Shown here one piece after another: positions 33,868 to 43,476 of a stretch of 64,000 nt of DNA; within the stretch, counting starts at the first letter, position 1, and the number at the start of each line of letters is the position of its first letter. The position numbers were made by a program, and so were the translations under genes. The notes below the pieces were generated by a model. It did no database searches, had not been told where the DNA came from, and was given only the letters and a program-made list of their open reading frames with translations. The stretch comes from Coriobacteriaceae bacterium (GTDB lineage Bacteria; Actinomycetota; Coriobacteriia; Coriobacteriales; Atopobiaceae), in NCBI GenBank assembly GCA_004557505.1, contig SFGZ01000009.1:1-64000 (forward strand), in the 5' to 3' direction.

Positions 33868-34375
33868 AGGTGCGCTAGCCTTTCGTTGCGGCGGGGCGTG
33901 CGCCCCTTTTTCACGACGTGAGTATTATTGCACGACCTGTGCAGAAACCAGTACTAACACAAGCTCTTCACGCGAGATTGAAGGCCTCCTAGGCGAAGGA
34001 ACGATGGAAGCCGGGCGGGCTGGGACGTGTGCTCTCCTCCCAGGGTGCATGCGTGCCCCGCAGCCTTGATGCTCTTCTCACCAAGCACCTTACCTGGTGA
34101 TTTCCGGCTTTGGCTCAACTGCACAAGACGCTACATTACGTACGTACCTGATACGCGCGAGGATATGCAAGCTCCGGGGAGGTACCAAGCATGCGCCGCA
34201 TATACATCTTCCAGCGAGGAGGACGTTTAACAGAAGCATATGTGAGAGAGTAGGACTGTTACGGGAGGATCACCGTGAAAGTTAGGATTATCGCCGTTGC
34301 GTTTGGCTCAGGCGCGCTGGCAGTCCGAAGATTAAGCCCGCACTTGAACAGGGGCAGAGGGGTGCAAGGTCATAA
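33868..34375. other. Gene-poor gap with scattered promoter-like AT tracts
   Basis: About 500 bases hold no credible gene. A short frame from GTG 34275 after GGGAGG starts MKVRIIAVAFGSGALAVRR and soon loses protein character; it may be the broken start of the fragment that follows. The stretch next to 33900-33960 probably contains the TetR promoter. Confidence 0.4.
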
Positions 34376-34606
34376 AATCCGATTGGCGAGAAGGATGCGG
34401 AAGCAATCGAGACAAAGCCCAAGCCTACCGGACCCGTCTCCGACGTTACCGCACCCGAGACCGTCTTCACCACCGAAGTCGGCATCAGCCTAGAGACCTT
34501 GCTCGCCGCGGTGACCTTTAAGCGCGTGGAAGCCAAGGTCACAGCCCCCACAGAGGCAGATGACCGTGTATATGACAGATTGCTCTTATTTAGCTGTCAC
34601 ATTTGA
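34376..34606 (+). pseudogene. Likely 3' fragment of a decayed gene
   Basis: The frame after TAA 34373 stays open for 76 codons to TGA 34604-34606 and reads like a protein tail: GEKDAEAIETKPKPTGPVSD, ETVFTTEVGISLETLLAAVT, FKRVEAKVTAPTEADD. It has no start codon of its own and overlaps the 3' end of the DUF3604-like gene on the other strand. I do not recognise it. Confidence 0.3.
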
Positions 34607-36131
34607 TCCAGATCGGCGAGGCCCAGGCGGTCTGCCCGTCGGCCTGCACCACCTTCACAAACCAGCTCTGCTCCTCGGCCTCGGGCCGCACAACAAAGCT
34701 GTCCGAAACCTCGTACAAATCGCAAACAAATCCCTGGTAGACCTTGAGCTTATAGGCATTGTGATACCAGGCGTCGCCGCGATAGAACTCCTCGATGCCC
34801 GACGCCCCGCGCACGAGCTCCTTGGCCTCGTCCTCAAAGACCTCGAGGAAGCTCCCTGCCAGAATCTTCTTGATCGACCACTCAAAGCTCCGGCCGCAGA
34901 CCTCCAGCGTCACCGTGCTATCAAGCGGCGCCTCGAGCTCAAAGACGTAGCCCTCCGTGCGCATGGAGCTGTCGCGCACCCAGTGCGTGCCGCTCACCTT
35001 CTGCGACTTGCACGAGAAGCTCACGGCCTTCTCGCCCACGGTCTCAAAGCGGTTGTCGAAGCTGCTGAAGACCGGCTCCACGCCCACCACGCGCCCGGAG
35101 GTCGCAAGTGTGCCCTCCCAGATGCGTTCGATGGCCTCGGGGAAGTACCTCACGTTGGGTCCCCAGCCAAACTCCACACGAAACTTGAAGCGCACACTCT
35201 CGCCGGCGGTCGCCTCGGGCGCGTGCCACCTGATCACGTGAACATCCTCCAGCTCCCCATTGCGGTAGAGCTCCACACGCTCGACCTTGGAGTTTGCGCG
35301 CACGTCAACGGAAAGCTCCACCTCGTCCGCGTCTGTGGAGAAGACCGAGCCCAGGGGGTGTCCCTCCGCCTCGCACCACAGGTCGATCCGCGAGCCCGTG
35401 AAGCCGAAGGTCCGCCGCGAGGTCAGCGCGTCCCAGATGGCATCCTTGCTGTACTCCCGCGCCCACACGCCCGCGCGACCGTACTTGACCATCGCCGGGA
35501 CCTCGTGGTTGTCACCGGAGCAGATGAGCCCCACGTGCATGCCGCGCTTGAGCCCCGAGGCCACGCTTGTCTCGTCCACTCGCGGGCCCATGTGGATGTG
35601 GCGTTCCATCGGCAGGCTCGTAAGGTCGCGCTCCGAGCTGCCGTGGTGCGAGAAGATCTCGGCCACCGGCGAGAAGGACTCGTCGTGCGTGTCCCAGTTC
35701 TTGCCGCGGTTGCCGCGCGCGTAGGCCAGGTGGTGCGGGATGCCGATGGAGTCCTGGCCCCGGTAGGTCTCGACCAGCTCCTCGTAGCGCGCCGGCAGTG
35801 CGATCGGGGCGGCCGTCTTGAAGTAGACGTTGTGGTCGCCGTCCTCGCCGGTACCCTGCCACTCAAAGCCGGGCAGGCACACAAAGCCGTCCTCCTGCTC
35901 GCGCCGGGCGAGAAGCGCGCAGATTTGGTCCCACTGCTCGCGCATGAGCTCGGGGTCCATCTCGCGCTCGGTGCCAAAGCCGCTGGGGTACTCCACCATC
36001 TCGTAGGGATAGTAGGCCAGCGTGAAGAAGTCGCTCACGCGCTCGCAGTGGTCGACCCAGCGGTCTAGCTCCTCAATCTGGGAAGGATGGAGGTTGAGGT
36101 GGAGGTCGGCAATGTAGCTCTTGTAGTCCAT
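34590..36131 (-). CDS. DUF3604/PHP-like metal-dependent hydrolase candidate
   Basis: The 513-residue protein begins DYKSYIADLHLNLHPSQIEEL and has further His/Asp/Glu-rich segments typical of PHP-like DUF3604 proteins (LPGFEWQG, GDHNVYF, IPHHLAYARGNRGKNWDTHD, EIFSHHGSSE, ICSGDNHE). A beta-rich C-terminal half follows. No signal peptide is seen. The real function is unknown; as last gene of a PTS-sulfatase operon it may act on a sugar or an attached group. ATG 36131 is favoured over GTG 36137 by the AGGGG spacing. It follows EIID after 8 bases. Confidence 0.65.
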   Translation of the reverse strand: MDYKSYIADLHLNLHPSQIEELDRWVDHCERVSDFFTLAYYPYEMVEYPSGFGTEREMDPELMREQWDQICALLARREQEDGFVCLPGFEWQGTGEDGDHNVYFKTAAPIALPARYEELVETYRGQDSIGIPHHLAYARGNRGKNWDTHDESFSPVAEIFSHHGSSERDLTSLPMERHIHMGPRVDETSVASGLKRGMHVGLICSGDNHEVPAMVKYGRAGVWAREYSKDAIWDALTSRRTFGFTGSRIDLWCEAEGHPLGSVFSTDADEVELSVDVRANSKVERVELYRNGELEDVHVIRWHAPEATAGESVRFKFRVEFGWGPNVRYFPEAIERIWEGTLATSGRVVGVEPVFSSFDNRFETVGEKAVSFSCKSQKVSGTHWVRDSSMRTEGYVFELEAPLDSTVTLEVCGRSFEWSIKKILAGSFLEVFEDEAKELVRGASGIEEFYRGDAWYHNAYKLKVYQGFVCDLYEVSDSFVVRPEAEEQSWFVKVVQADGQTAWASPIWIKCDS

Positions 36132-36139
36132 GCGCACCC

Positions 36140-36991
36140 CTACATGATTCCCGTAGCAACCATGACTGCGGCAAAGATCAAAATGGCAACGATCAGCTTG
36201 TTGGCGGACCAGCCCTTCTTGGAAACGAGCACGTAGCTCCCCAGCGCGATCACGAGCGGTACCAGGTTGGGCATGATCTTGTCGAAGATCTCCTGCAGGC
36301 TGATGGTCATATCGCCCGCAACGTAGATGAAGGCCACCGACGCCTTGATGGTGGTCGCCGCCACGCCGCCAATGACGATGAGGCCCACGATGGTGAGCGC
36401 CGTGGTGATCTTGTCCTTGAGCTCGGCGTTGGAGAGCAGCTTCACGGCGTCAAGACCCAGTGAGTAGCCCTTCACAAACAGGAAGTACTTGAGCGGAATC
36501 ACGATGCCGCACCACAGGGCGAGAAACACGAGCGGTCCGATGGGGTTGCCACCGGCCGCAAGGCCGATGCCGATGGAAAGCAGAATCGGGTTGATGGTGC
36601 CCACGAGGATGGAATCGCCGATGCCGGCGAATGGGCCCATGAGCGCGTTCTTGGTGCTGGCGATGACCTCCTCGTCGAAGCTCGGGTCGTTGGCCTTCTG
36701 CTCCTCCAGGGCCAGGCAGATGCCCGGGATGATGGCGCCGAGCTGAGGCTCGGTGTTGAAGAAGGTCATGTTGCGCTTGAGCGCGCTGGAGAGACCGTCC
36801 TTGTCGCCCTCGTAGAGCTTCTCGAGGGAGCCGGAGAGGCTGTGGCAGAACGGCGTGCCCATCATACGCTCGTAGTTCTGTGACGCCAGGCAGAAGAATG
36901 ACCAGCGCCAGGCGGCCACGGAGACGTCGCGCTTGCTGAGGTGTACCTCGCGGGTGGTGCCGGTGGCGCTGGCGGCGGTGTTCTCAATCAT
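36140..36991 (-). CDS. PTS mannose-family EIID component (system 1)
   Basis: The 283-residue membrane protein has EIID marks: SKRDVSVAAWRWSFFCLASQNYERMM at its start (NYERM is the family hallmark), KRNMTFFNTEP, then GPFAGIGDSILVG and a C-terminal GWSANKL followed by one transmembrane helix. With EIIC it forms the channel of a mannose-type PTS. ATG 36991 is chosen because it follows the EIIC stop (TAACATG) with GAGGAG 8 bases upstream; the frame extends further without need. Substrate unknown; probably a sulfated or amino sugar, given the context. Confidence 0.92.
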   Translation of the reverse strand: MIENTAASATGTTREVHLSKRDVSVAAWRWSFFCLASQNYERMMGTPFCHSLSGSLEKLYEGDKDGLSSALKRNMTFFNTEPQLGAIIPGICLALEEQKANDPSFDEEVIASTKNALMGPFAGIGDSILVGTINPILLSIGIGLAAGGNPIGPLVFLALWCGIVIPLKYFLFVKGYSLGLDAVKLLSNAELKDKITTALTIVGLIVIGGVAATTIKASVAFIYVAGDMTISLQEIFDKIMPNLVPLVIALGSYVLVSKKGWSANKLIVAILIFAAVMVATGIM

Positions 36992-36992
36992 G

Positions 36993-37814
36993 TTATCGCT
37001 CCTCATAGTTGCCCTCCTCGTCCTCATAGACCGCAGCCGCCTCGAGGGCAGGTCCCGCGGTGGCCTTGCCGCTGTATCGCGCCATCACGTAGATGAGCGC
37101 GAGCGCCAGGGCGATGAACACGAGCGAGGTGGTGGTCAGCGAGAAGGACGAGACGAGCACCCAGCCCAGGACGAACAGGGCGATCATCCACTCCTCCTGG
37201 ACGATCTGGTTGAGCAGGATGGCAAAACCGAGCGCGGGGAGCATCTTGCCGCCGATAGCAAGCCAGCTGATGACCACGTCGGGCAGCGCCGCGAAGAGGC
37301 CCTCGGCAAAGCCGGCGCCCAGGTAGCAGGCCAGGGTCACGATGAAGAAGCGCTCGCCGAACTCGATGAGCTGGCCGCAGAGGTTGGCCACGCGGATGCC
37401 GCGGGCGTCGCCGGCGGCGGCGCACTTGTCGGCGCGGTGGGGCCAGATGGCGTTGAAGGTCATCGTGAAGTTGTGCAGGGCCACGCCGAGCGCACCCACG
37501 GGGATGGCGAGCGCCACAGCCATCTCGGCGCTGCCGCCGGCCACGATGGCGAGCGGGATGCCGATGTAGGCCGCGAGGTTGAGGTCTGAGGGCACGGCGC
37601 CTCCGGGCGTGATTTGGCCGATGAAGATGGCCTGCACGGCCACACCGCAGAGCACGCCCGCGGTCACGTCGCCGAGGATGACGCCGCAGATGAGACCGGC
37701 CATGAGGGGGCGGCCGATGCCGTACCAGCCGCCGGTGGTGCCGCAGAGCCAGGGCACCTGGTTGCGGCCGAGGTACGCAAAAAGGCCGATGAGGGCCGCT
37801 TGCCAGAATTCCAT
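36993..37814 (-). CDS. PTS mannose-family EIIC component (system 1)
   Basis: The 273-residue protein has 7-9 hydrophobic segments and EIIC motifs: QVPWLCGTTGGWYGIGRPLMAG, GVILGDVTAGVLCGVAVQA and HRADKCAAAGD. It starts at ATG 37814 after AAGGAG. Its end carries the ribosome site for EIID, 1 base before that start, so the two membrane parts are coupled. The tail is acidic (YEDEEGNYEER). Confidence 0.92.
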   Translation of the reverse strand: MEFWQAALIGLFAYLGRNQVPWLCGTTGGWYGIGRPLMAGLICGVILGDVTAGVLCGVAVQAIFIGQITPGGAVPSDLNLAAYIGIPLAIVAGGSAEMAVALAIPVGALGVALHNFTMTFNAIWPHRADKCAAAGDARGIRVANLCGQLIEFGERFFIVTLACYLGAGFAEGLFAALPDVVISWLAIGGKMLPALGFAILLNQIVQEEWMIALFVLGWVLVSSFSLTTTSLVFIALALALIYVMARYSGKATAGPALEAAAVYEDEEGNYEER

Positions 37815-37824
37815 GCTTGACTCC

Positions 37825-38754
37825 TTACTGGTTGAGGGACTGCATGAAGTCGATTTGGGGGTCCGCCGGGACCTGACGAGCCGTGAAGGCGGTGCCCTTC
37901 TCGGCGAGGTCTCGCACGATCTGAGCCTCGACATCGGTGAGATTGACGCACTTGGCGTAGGTCGTAGTGTCGGGGCGATTGGGGATGTTGCCCAGGTCGA
38001 CGAGGTCAAAGCGGTAGCCCAGCTCATCCAGGGCGGCAAGCGTCTGCACGCGGGTCATGACTACGAGGATGCGCTCTCCCGGATAGGAGTGCTCGTCGCT
38101 CAGGCGCTCCATGGCGCGGCGGGCGCTCAGGATGGAGAGCTTTACCGCGGAGGGCTTGGCCATCTTAAGGGCCATCTTCTGGGTCTCGTCGCGCACGGCG
38201 ACGTCATCCACTACCACGATGCGCGTAGCGTCGTAGCGCGGCACCCAGGCCGTGGCCACCTGCCCGTGGATACCGCGGGCGTCAACGCGCACGCCCATGA
38301 TGCACTGCGGGGCGCTCGTGTCCACCGGTGCGCTGCGACGGATCTGGCGTGCGGGGGCATAGGCGCGCTCGGTGCCGGCCGCGAGGGCCTTGACGTCATG
38401 AATGGCTTCGTGACCTGCGGCGACAAGGGCCTCGGGCTCGGCGCTCTCCATCACCGCGGAGATTACCATCGCGAGGTTCATGCCCGAGACCACGCTCACG
38501 CGGGCGTCAGCGGCATAGAGCTCGAGCGCGGCGGTGCAGGGCGAGCCGCCCATGAGGTCGGCGAGCACGCTCACGTGCTCGGCCTCGGCGAGCACGCCCT
38601 CGAGCGCGGCGAGCTTGCGGTCGAGGTCCTCCTTGCCGTCGTTTGGATCGAGGCAGGCCGTGTGAATGTCGTCACGCTTCCCCACGATCATCTCCACGGA
38701 AGCCCGCATGGCCTCGGGCAAGCTCCCGTGTCCCACCAGTACGATTGCGTTCAA
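37825..38754 (-). CDS. PTS mannose-family EIIAB fusion (system 1)
   Basis: The 309-residue cytoplasmic protein joins EIIA (residues 1-130, phospho-His9 in LVGHGS; DLMGGSPC) and EIIB (from about 150; VRVDARGIHGQVATAW with phospho-His). Phosphate goes from HPr to His9, to the IIB histidine, to the sugar. EIIA-EIIB fusions are typical of mannose PTS. TTG 38754 is chosen because GGGAGG lies 5 bases upstream and the usual EIIA N-terminus starts there; the longer frame is spurious. EIIC follows after 10 bases. Confidence 0.9.
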   Translation of the reverse strand: MNAIVLVGHGSLPEAMRASVEMIVGKRDDIHTACLDPNDGKEDLDRKLAALEGVLAEAEHVSVLADLMGGSPCTAALELYAADARVSVVSGMNLAMVISAVMESAEPEALVAAGHEAIHDVKALAAGTERAYAPARQIRRSAPVDTSAPQCIMGVRVDARGIHGQVATAWVPRYDATRIVVVDDVAVRDETQKMALKMAKPSAVKLSILSARRAMERLSDEHSYPGERILVVMTRVQTLAALDELGYRFDLVDLGNIPNRPDTTTYAKCVNLTDVEAQIVRDLAEKGTAFTARQVPADPQIDFMQSLNQ

Positions 38755-38824
38755 GTGGTCCTCCCTCTCTCTTCTCCCTTTCATCTTTCTGTTGCCGACG
38801 CGCCTCGTGGCGGGAGGACGTGCC

Positions 38825-40210
38825 CTATGCCATCCCCCGCTCGCGCACCATAAAGTCCATGCCCAGGCTCTCGTAGTCCGCCGGGTCCTTGGAACCCGCA
38901 GCCACGCACGAGCGGCGGTTGACCTTCCAGCGCGGGTCCACTTCGATAGCCCCTCTGAGCAGGGGGTCGTTGGTTTTCTCCATGAAGTGCGCAAGACGTG
39001 TGCGCATGTCCTCAAGCACCTCCGCATAGCGCGGGTCGGCCTCCACGTTGTGGGTCTCGAAGGCGTCATAGGTGAGGTCGTAGAGCTGCTCCAGCTCCTT
39101 GGGGCGCTCCGCGAGGCCGCGCTCGAGGTAAAGGTTCTTCACCGTGGAGCCGTCCACGTTGGAGAGGTTCTGGCGTGGCCAGGCGTCATCGAAGTAGCGG
39201 ACGTAGCAGTAGCGTTCGGTGCGCACGGCGCGCGCCGGCTCGTAGGAGGTGTGGAAGTTGATCTCCGAGAAGACCTCGGCGTCGCCCGGGTCCTTCTCGC
39301 CGGCGAAAACCTTGGCGTGGCTCGCACCCTCAAGGTAGTCCGGCTTCTCAATGCAGAGCAGGTCAAGCAGGGTGGGCAGCACATCCAGGTGCGAAACGAG
39401 CCCGTCGAAGCTCCGGCCGCGGGCAGCAGAGCCGGGCACGCGCATCGCCATGAGCACGCCCGTGCCCGCATCGAGCAGGGTGCATTTCTCGAAGGGGTAG
39501 GCCAAGCCGTGATCGGTGGTGAGAAGAACGATGGTCTCGTTAGCGCGGCCGCTCTCGCGCAGCGCGTCCAGGACGAGGCCGATGTTGGCGTCGGCGAGCG
39601 CAACGCTCTTCTTGAAGCCGGCGAAGTCCGCGCGCGTGAGCTCGGTGTTGGGGATGTTCACCGGCGGGCGCGCGTAGTCGGCAGCCCCGGGGTCGGCGTC
39701 CGGCCAGGCGCGGTGCGTAGCGTGCTGGCCGAAGGAGGCGAAGAAGGGCTTCTCGCCTGCGGAGGAGACGAGCCAGTCTGCCAGGCGCTTCGCGTTTGCG
39801 TGGTCCCAGATCACGAGGTCCTTCTCAGCATAGGGCGAAGCGTCGGCGGTGAGGTCGAGGTTGTATCCCAATGCAGCGGGGGCAAGCTCATGACTCGTAT
39901 AGTAGCCCACCTCGTGCTGCACGCCACAGAGCACGCTTGCGAAGCCAGCGCGAGAAAGCAGGCGAGCAAGATGACGTGAGCCGTCCAACTCAAAGCCGCG
40001 CTGGGCGAGACCGAGCATTCCGTTTTGGTGAGGGTAGATGCCGGTGAGTAGCGCCGAGCGGCTCGGTGAGCAAGTGGGTGAGACGCAGTAGGCATGCTGA
40101 AAGAGCAGGGCGTCCTCGCAGAACTCCTGGATGCGGGGTGTGGAAACTCCGTAACCATACGGTGAGACCACGCGGCCGGTGTCGTGTGTGTGTAAGTAGA
40201 GGACGTTCAT
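38825..40210 (-). CDS. Cytoplasmic sulfatase, Cys-type, heparan-N-sulfatase-like
   Basis: The 461-residue protein starts directly with the alkaline-phosphatase fold (MNVLYLHTHDTGRVVSPYGY), with no signal peptide. The active-site motif is C47-S-P-S-R (VSPTCSPSRSALLTG), whose Cys becomes formylglycine; the late metal site is TTDHGLAYPFEK. The start and the HQNGMLGLAQRGF segment resemble the sulfamidase-like (S1_8) group, so an N- or O-sulfated amino sugar is a likely target. It is activated in anaerobes by anSME, which is encoded at 43477. ATG 40210 follows AAGGGA. The PTS genes follow downstream. Confidence 0.9.
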   Translation of the reverse strand: MNVLYLHTHDTGRVVSPYGYGVSTPRIQEFCEDALLFQHAYCVSPTCSPSRSALLTGIYPHQNGMLGLAQRGFELDGSRHLARLLSRAGFASVLCGVQHEVGYYTSHELAPAALGYNLDLTADASPYAEKDLVIWDHANAKRLADWLVSSAGEKPFFASFGQHATHRAWPDADPGAADYARPPVNIPNTELTRADFAGFKKSVALADANIGLVLDALRESGRANETIVLLTTDHGLAYPFEKCTLLDAGTGVLMAMRVPGSAARGRSFDGLVSHLDVLPTLLDLLCIEKPDYLEGASHAKVFAGEKDPGDAEVFSEINFHTSYEPARAVRTERYCYVRYFDDAWPRQNLSNVDGSTVKNLYLERGLAERPKELEQLYDLTYDAFETHNVEADPRYAEVLEDMRTRLAHFMEKTNDPLLRGAIEVDPRWKVNRRSCVAAGSKDPADYESLGMDFMVRERGMA

Positions 40211-40271
40211 GCACGTTCCCTTCGGGGCCAACCGGCGCGTAGTATGCGGAACAACTTCATCCTAGGTGTTA

Positions 40272-40328
40272 GGAATTTATTCCATTTTATAGGTAGAACA
40301 AATTTCATTAAACGGCAGGATTAATTCC
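40272..40328. promoter_or_regulatory. Two similar palindromes in the sulfatase promoter, candidate RpiR sites
   Basis: GGAATTTATTCC (40272-40283) and GGATTAATTCC (40318-40328) are near-palindromes 35 bases apart between the RpiR gene and the sulfatase. The stretch is AT-rich, as expected for a promoter. Regulation by the neighbouring RpiR protein is inferred. Confidence 0.45.
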
Positions 40329-40418
40329 GCAATCGGTATGGAACACGACACGCGGCTAGCGTGGCGGGTCTCGAAGCACCTGATGGGGTGCGCTGGGACA
40401 TTTTCCGGACGGCTGCTT

Positions 40419-41207
40419 CTACTCGCGGTTCACGAGGTTCGCAATCTCGTGGAGCAGGCACTCCACATACATGAAGACGACCATCTGGTCCTCGAGGAAT
40501 CCGCCCGCATAGTCATTGCTAATCCACGGGAGCACCACGGACTCGGTGGCGTACCTCAGGAGGTTAATCTTGGGGTTCATGGTAACGAGAAGGACGTCAC
40601 ATCCCCGTTCCACCAGCGATGACATAAGCGAGGAATAGGACTTAGTACCGCGGCCGTTCATGGACATGACCACGCAGAGGTCGCCCTCCCCCAGGATGGT
40701 CGAGATATCGTCCATGATCTGGGGGTCGGGGGTAATCTGGTTGAAAATGCCAATGCGGAAGAGGCGAGTGGAGAGCTGCTGGACGCTCTCGTAAGTACGG
40801 TTGACGCCCCAGATGCTAATACGACGCGCGCCAAGGATGAGGCGAGCGACGCGGGCGAGCTGTTGGCGATCGAGTGTGTCGGCAGTTTTGCGCAGGTAGG
40901 TAGCATAGGCATCAGCAAGGGCAGTCATCGAGCTGCCGTCCTCGCGCTCGGTGCAGTCCGCGCCATGCGACATAAGGTCGCGGTTGACGGAGAAGCGGAA
41001 CTCCGCGTAGCCGCTGTAGCCAACCCTCTGGCACATGCGCATGATGCCGGTGGTAGTGAGGTCCGCTTCCTTCGCCACAGCAGCTATGGTCTTGTTCAGC
41101 ACCGCAGATGGGTGCTCGATGAAGTAGTGCGCCGCGGCCTCCTCAGACTTGGTAAAGGTTCCGAGACCCGCCTTGAGCCGATCGATTGGCCCGCGTCCAT
41201 CTCCCAT
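40419..41207 (-). CDS. MurR/RpiR-family sugar-phosphate regulator
   Basis: The 262-residue protein has the RpiR N-terminal HTH (TKSEEAAAHYFIEHPSAVLN, IAAVAKEADLTTTGIMRMC, YAEFRFSV) and a C-terminal SIS domain that binds phosphosugars (ARRISIWGVNRTYESVQQLS, LCVVMSMNGRGTKSYSSLM). Such regulators control amino-sugar and phosphosugar genes. ATG 41207 is chosen for GGAGGG at a 7-base distance. It lies between the exporter gene and the sulfatase-PTS operon on one strand and probably controls the latter through the palindromes at 40272 and 40318. Confidence 0.88.
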   Translation of the reverse strand: MGDGRGPIDRLKAGLGTFTKSEEAAAHYFIEHPSAVLNKTIAAVAKEADLTTTGIMRMCQRVGYSGYAEFRFSVNRDLMSHGADCTEREDGSSMTALADAYATYLRKTADTLDRQQLARVARLILGARRISIWGVNRTYESVQQLSTRLFRIGIFNQITPDPQIMDDISTILGEGDLCVVMSMNGRGTKSYSSLMSSLVERGCDVLLVTMNPKINLLRYATESVVLPWISNDYAGGFLEDQMVVFMYVECLLHEIANLVNRE

Positions 41208-41344
41208 GCACAGCCCTCCGTCTTCGTAGGCTTTCATTATCGCCCAACGAGAGCGCGATCGCATGGCACACCGGACACCGTCCGCATGCTATGGCGGGTT
41301 CCGCCTCCGCATGCCGCAACGGGTGTCGCCCCGCGTGCCGCACG

Positions 41345-42133
41345 CTACGCGAGTGCAAATTGATAGATGTTATACGCATTGATGAGGATAATGACTACCA
41401 TGAGAGCCATGAAGAGCTTGTCCACGGTCTTCTCATCGATCTTGCTGTTGACCTTGCGGCCTACCACGCCGCCTAAGATGCCGCAAACGATCATCGCGAC
41501 CAGGAGGATGGGATTCGCCGCCGAGACATCCGAAGTCAGAAGCGTGCTTGCAGTGCTCGTGAACTGTGAGAACAAGATGATGTAGAGCGAGCTTGCCGCC
41601 GCACGCTTGGTGGCCATCGTAAAGAAGTAGAAGAGCACTACCAGGTTGATGGGCCCACCGCCAATCCCCAGGAAAGACGAGCATGCGCCCAGCACAAAGC
41701 CAATGACTCCACACGCCGCCGCCGACGTGACTTGTCGCGTGGAGATGCGCTCCTTGTTGAGGGTGTAGACGAGCGTTCCCAGCGTAATCACCAGCAGAAG
41801 TGTCGCCTGTACGGCTCCGGCCGTGTTGGGGTTAGCGAAGAGGGAGGCCACGCGCGAAAAGAGCTCCTTCCCCGCCAGGCCGCCCACCGCCGCGCCCAGC
41901 GCGAGCGGGGTATCAGTGCGCATGTCAATCTGAGAGTCCTTGGCCAGTTGGGACTTGACCACGGAGTAGAGCGTCATGGCCAGCACCGTGCAGCCCGAGA
42001 GGAAGTTAATTGTAGAGACATCCGCTACGCCGGTTGCGTCGAGCACCGGCTTGATGATGATGCCACCGCCAATCCCGCAGATTGCACCTACCGTGCAAGC
42101 AAAGAAGCTGACAAGAAGTACAAGTACGTTCAT
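41345..42133 (-). CDS. TauE/SafE-family anion exporter
   Basis: The 262-residue membrane protein has eight or so hydrophobic segments in two similar halves, each with the family motif: CTVGAICGIGGGIIIKPVL near the start and VLGACSSFLGIGGGPINLVVL in the middle. Members move sulfite, sulfoacetate, sulfate or other organic anions across the membrane. Among sulfatases the obvious role is removing sulfate set free in the cytoplasm; this is inferred from context. ATG 42133 starts it after a GGAAAGGGATT region. The SIDEKTVDKLFM tail is normal. Confidence 0.85.
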   Translation of the reverse strand: MNVLVLLVSFFACTVGAICGIGGGIIIKPVLDATGVADVSTINFLSGCTVLAMTLYSVVKSQLAKDSQIDMRTDTPLALGAAVGGLAGKELFSRVASLFANPNTAGAVQATLLLVITLGTLVYTLNKERISTRQVTSAAACGVIGFVLGACSSFLGIGGGPINLVVLFYFFTMATKRAAASSLYIILFSQFTSTASTLLTSDVSAANPILLVAMIVCGILGGVVGRKVNSKIDEKTVDKLFMALMVVIILINAYNIYQFALA

Positions 42134-42176
42134 ACGCTAATCCCTTTCCCGGAGCCTGACGATTTGCCCAGCTTAG

Positions 42177-43404
42177 TCATCCCGCCTGCACGAGCGCGAG
42201 GCACTTCTCGGCACAGCCCCTATCGCCCCTGTTCTCGTACTGGAGTGAGAGCAGGTAGCAGGGGGGTGATGCGCTCGCCACCCGTGGCATGCTCGAGCTC
42301 GGCCTCCGTCTGCCAGATGTAGTAGGCCGAGCTCCTCTGGACGTGGATGGCATAAGCGTACTCGCACTCCTCCGCCAGAGACTTCTCGCCCTTCTCGCGA
42401 ATCTCGATAAGCAGCTCAGCGGCACGGTCATACTCCCCCTACTCAATGAAGAAGGTGAGGGCGCGCACGAGCAGGGCCATTCGCTGCTCAACGGTCATCT
42501 TTAAGGAGAGCGTCTCGTCGATAATCTGGGGTGACTCGGCAGCGTTATTCAAGCAGATTTGCGCATTGAGCAACATGTAGCGACGATTGTGGCGCGGGTA
42601 GACCAGCCGCACTACCGAACGTGTAAGCGGGCACACTGTGGCAGCAGTATCGTCCCAGTCGCCCGAAGCGGGCGGGCGAAGGTCCAAGGCGAGACAGTAT
42701 ATCAGATAGTACGCCGACGAACCGAAGGGTGGGCAGGAACGCACGAAGCTTGCCACCAGCAGGAAGGGCCAGGTGCAATCGCGGGTGGCGATGGACCACT
42801 TGCGCTCGTCTGCCACCCAATTGGTGGGACGCAGGCGCTCTTCGTAAGGCCAGGGGCGCGAGATCCAGGAGTTGTTCTTCACGCCCGTAGCGTTAACGTC
42901 GGCGATGGGACCAAGCTCAGAGTGCAGGAGACGGAGATGGCCATCCGAGACGTCCCAGTGCATCCAGTGAGGGCAATTGACCTTACGGCAGGAACCGATA
43001 TAGCCGTCGTACAGACATAGGTACTGGAAACCGCAGGCCAGACATGGCGAATGCACGTACATCGTGCCCACAGGCGCAGTCTGGTATCCGGCGGCGGAGA
43101 ACACTTCGGACATCATGCGCTCGTAGTTCCAGGGGATGTCATCCTGGTAGCCCACGCGCCCGCGCATCTCGGGACACTGGCCCGCAAGCAACGAAGCGCA
43201 AGCCGGGATGCAGCTCGGGCAGACGGTGTAGGCGCTCTCAAAGTAGGTACCCTGTACAACCGGGGTATCCAGATAGGGCATTTTGACATTTGGGTACCCG
43301 TCGAAGCCCAGACAGTCGCCGCGGAACTGGTCACACGCGATGATGACAACATTGGGTCGCACGCTCTCGAGCCCCTCGAGGACCACCTGCACACCGCTTG
43401 CCAT
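42177..43404 (-). pseudogene. Decayed chimeric sulfatase gene
   Basis: From ATG 43404 (after AAAGGAGG) the frame reads as a sulfatase start: RPNVVIIACDQFRGDCLGFD and SCIPACASLLAGQCPEMRGR. The catalytic motif C-x-P-x-R has become C65-I-P-A-C69 through a CGC to TGC change, which should stop maturation. After RPPASGDWDDTAAT, near 42650, sulfatase likeness ends and a helical, TPR-like tail begins (RYMLLNAQICLNNAAESPQI). This tail has an in-frame TAG (42439) and goes on to 42177 (EYDRAAELLIEIREKGEKSL). The second metal motif (TTDHG) is missing. The gene is a fusion of two broken genes. Confidence 0.75.
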
Positions 43405-43476
43405 CGATCCTCCTTTGAAAATACTCGAGCCCGTCCCATCAAACACACATAATTTTACAGTTTTGGACAATCTCGC

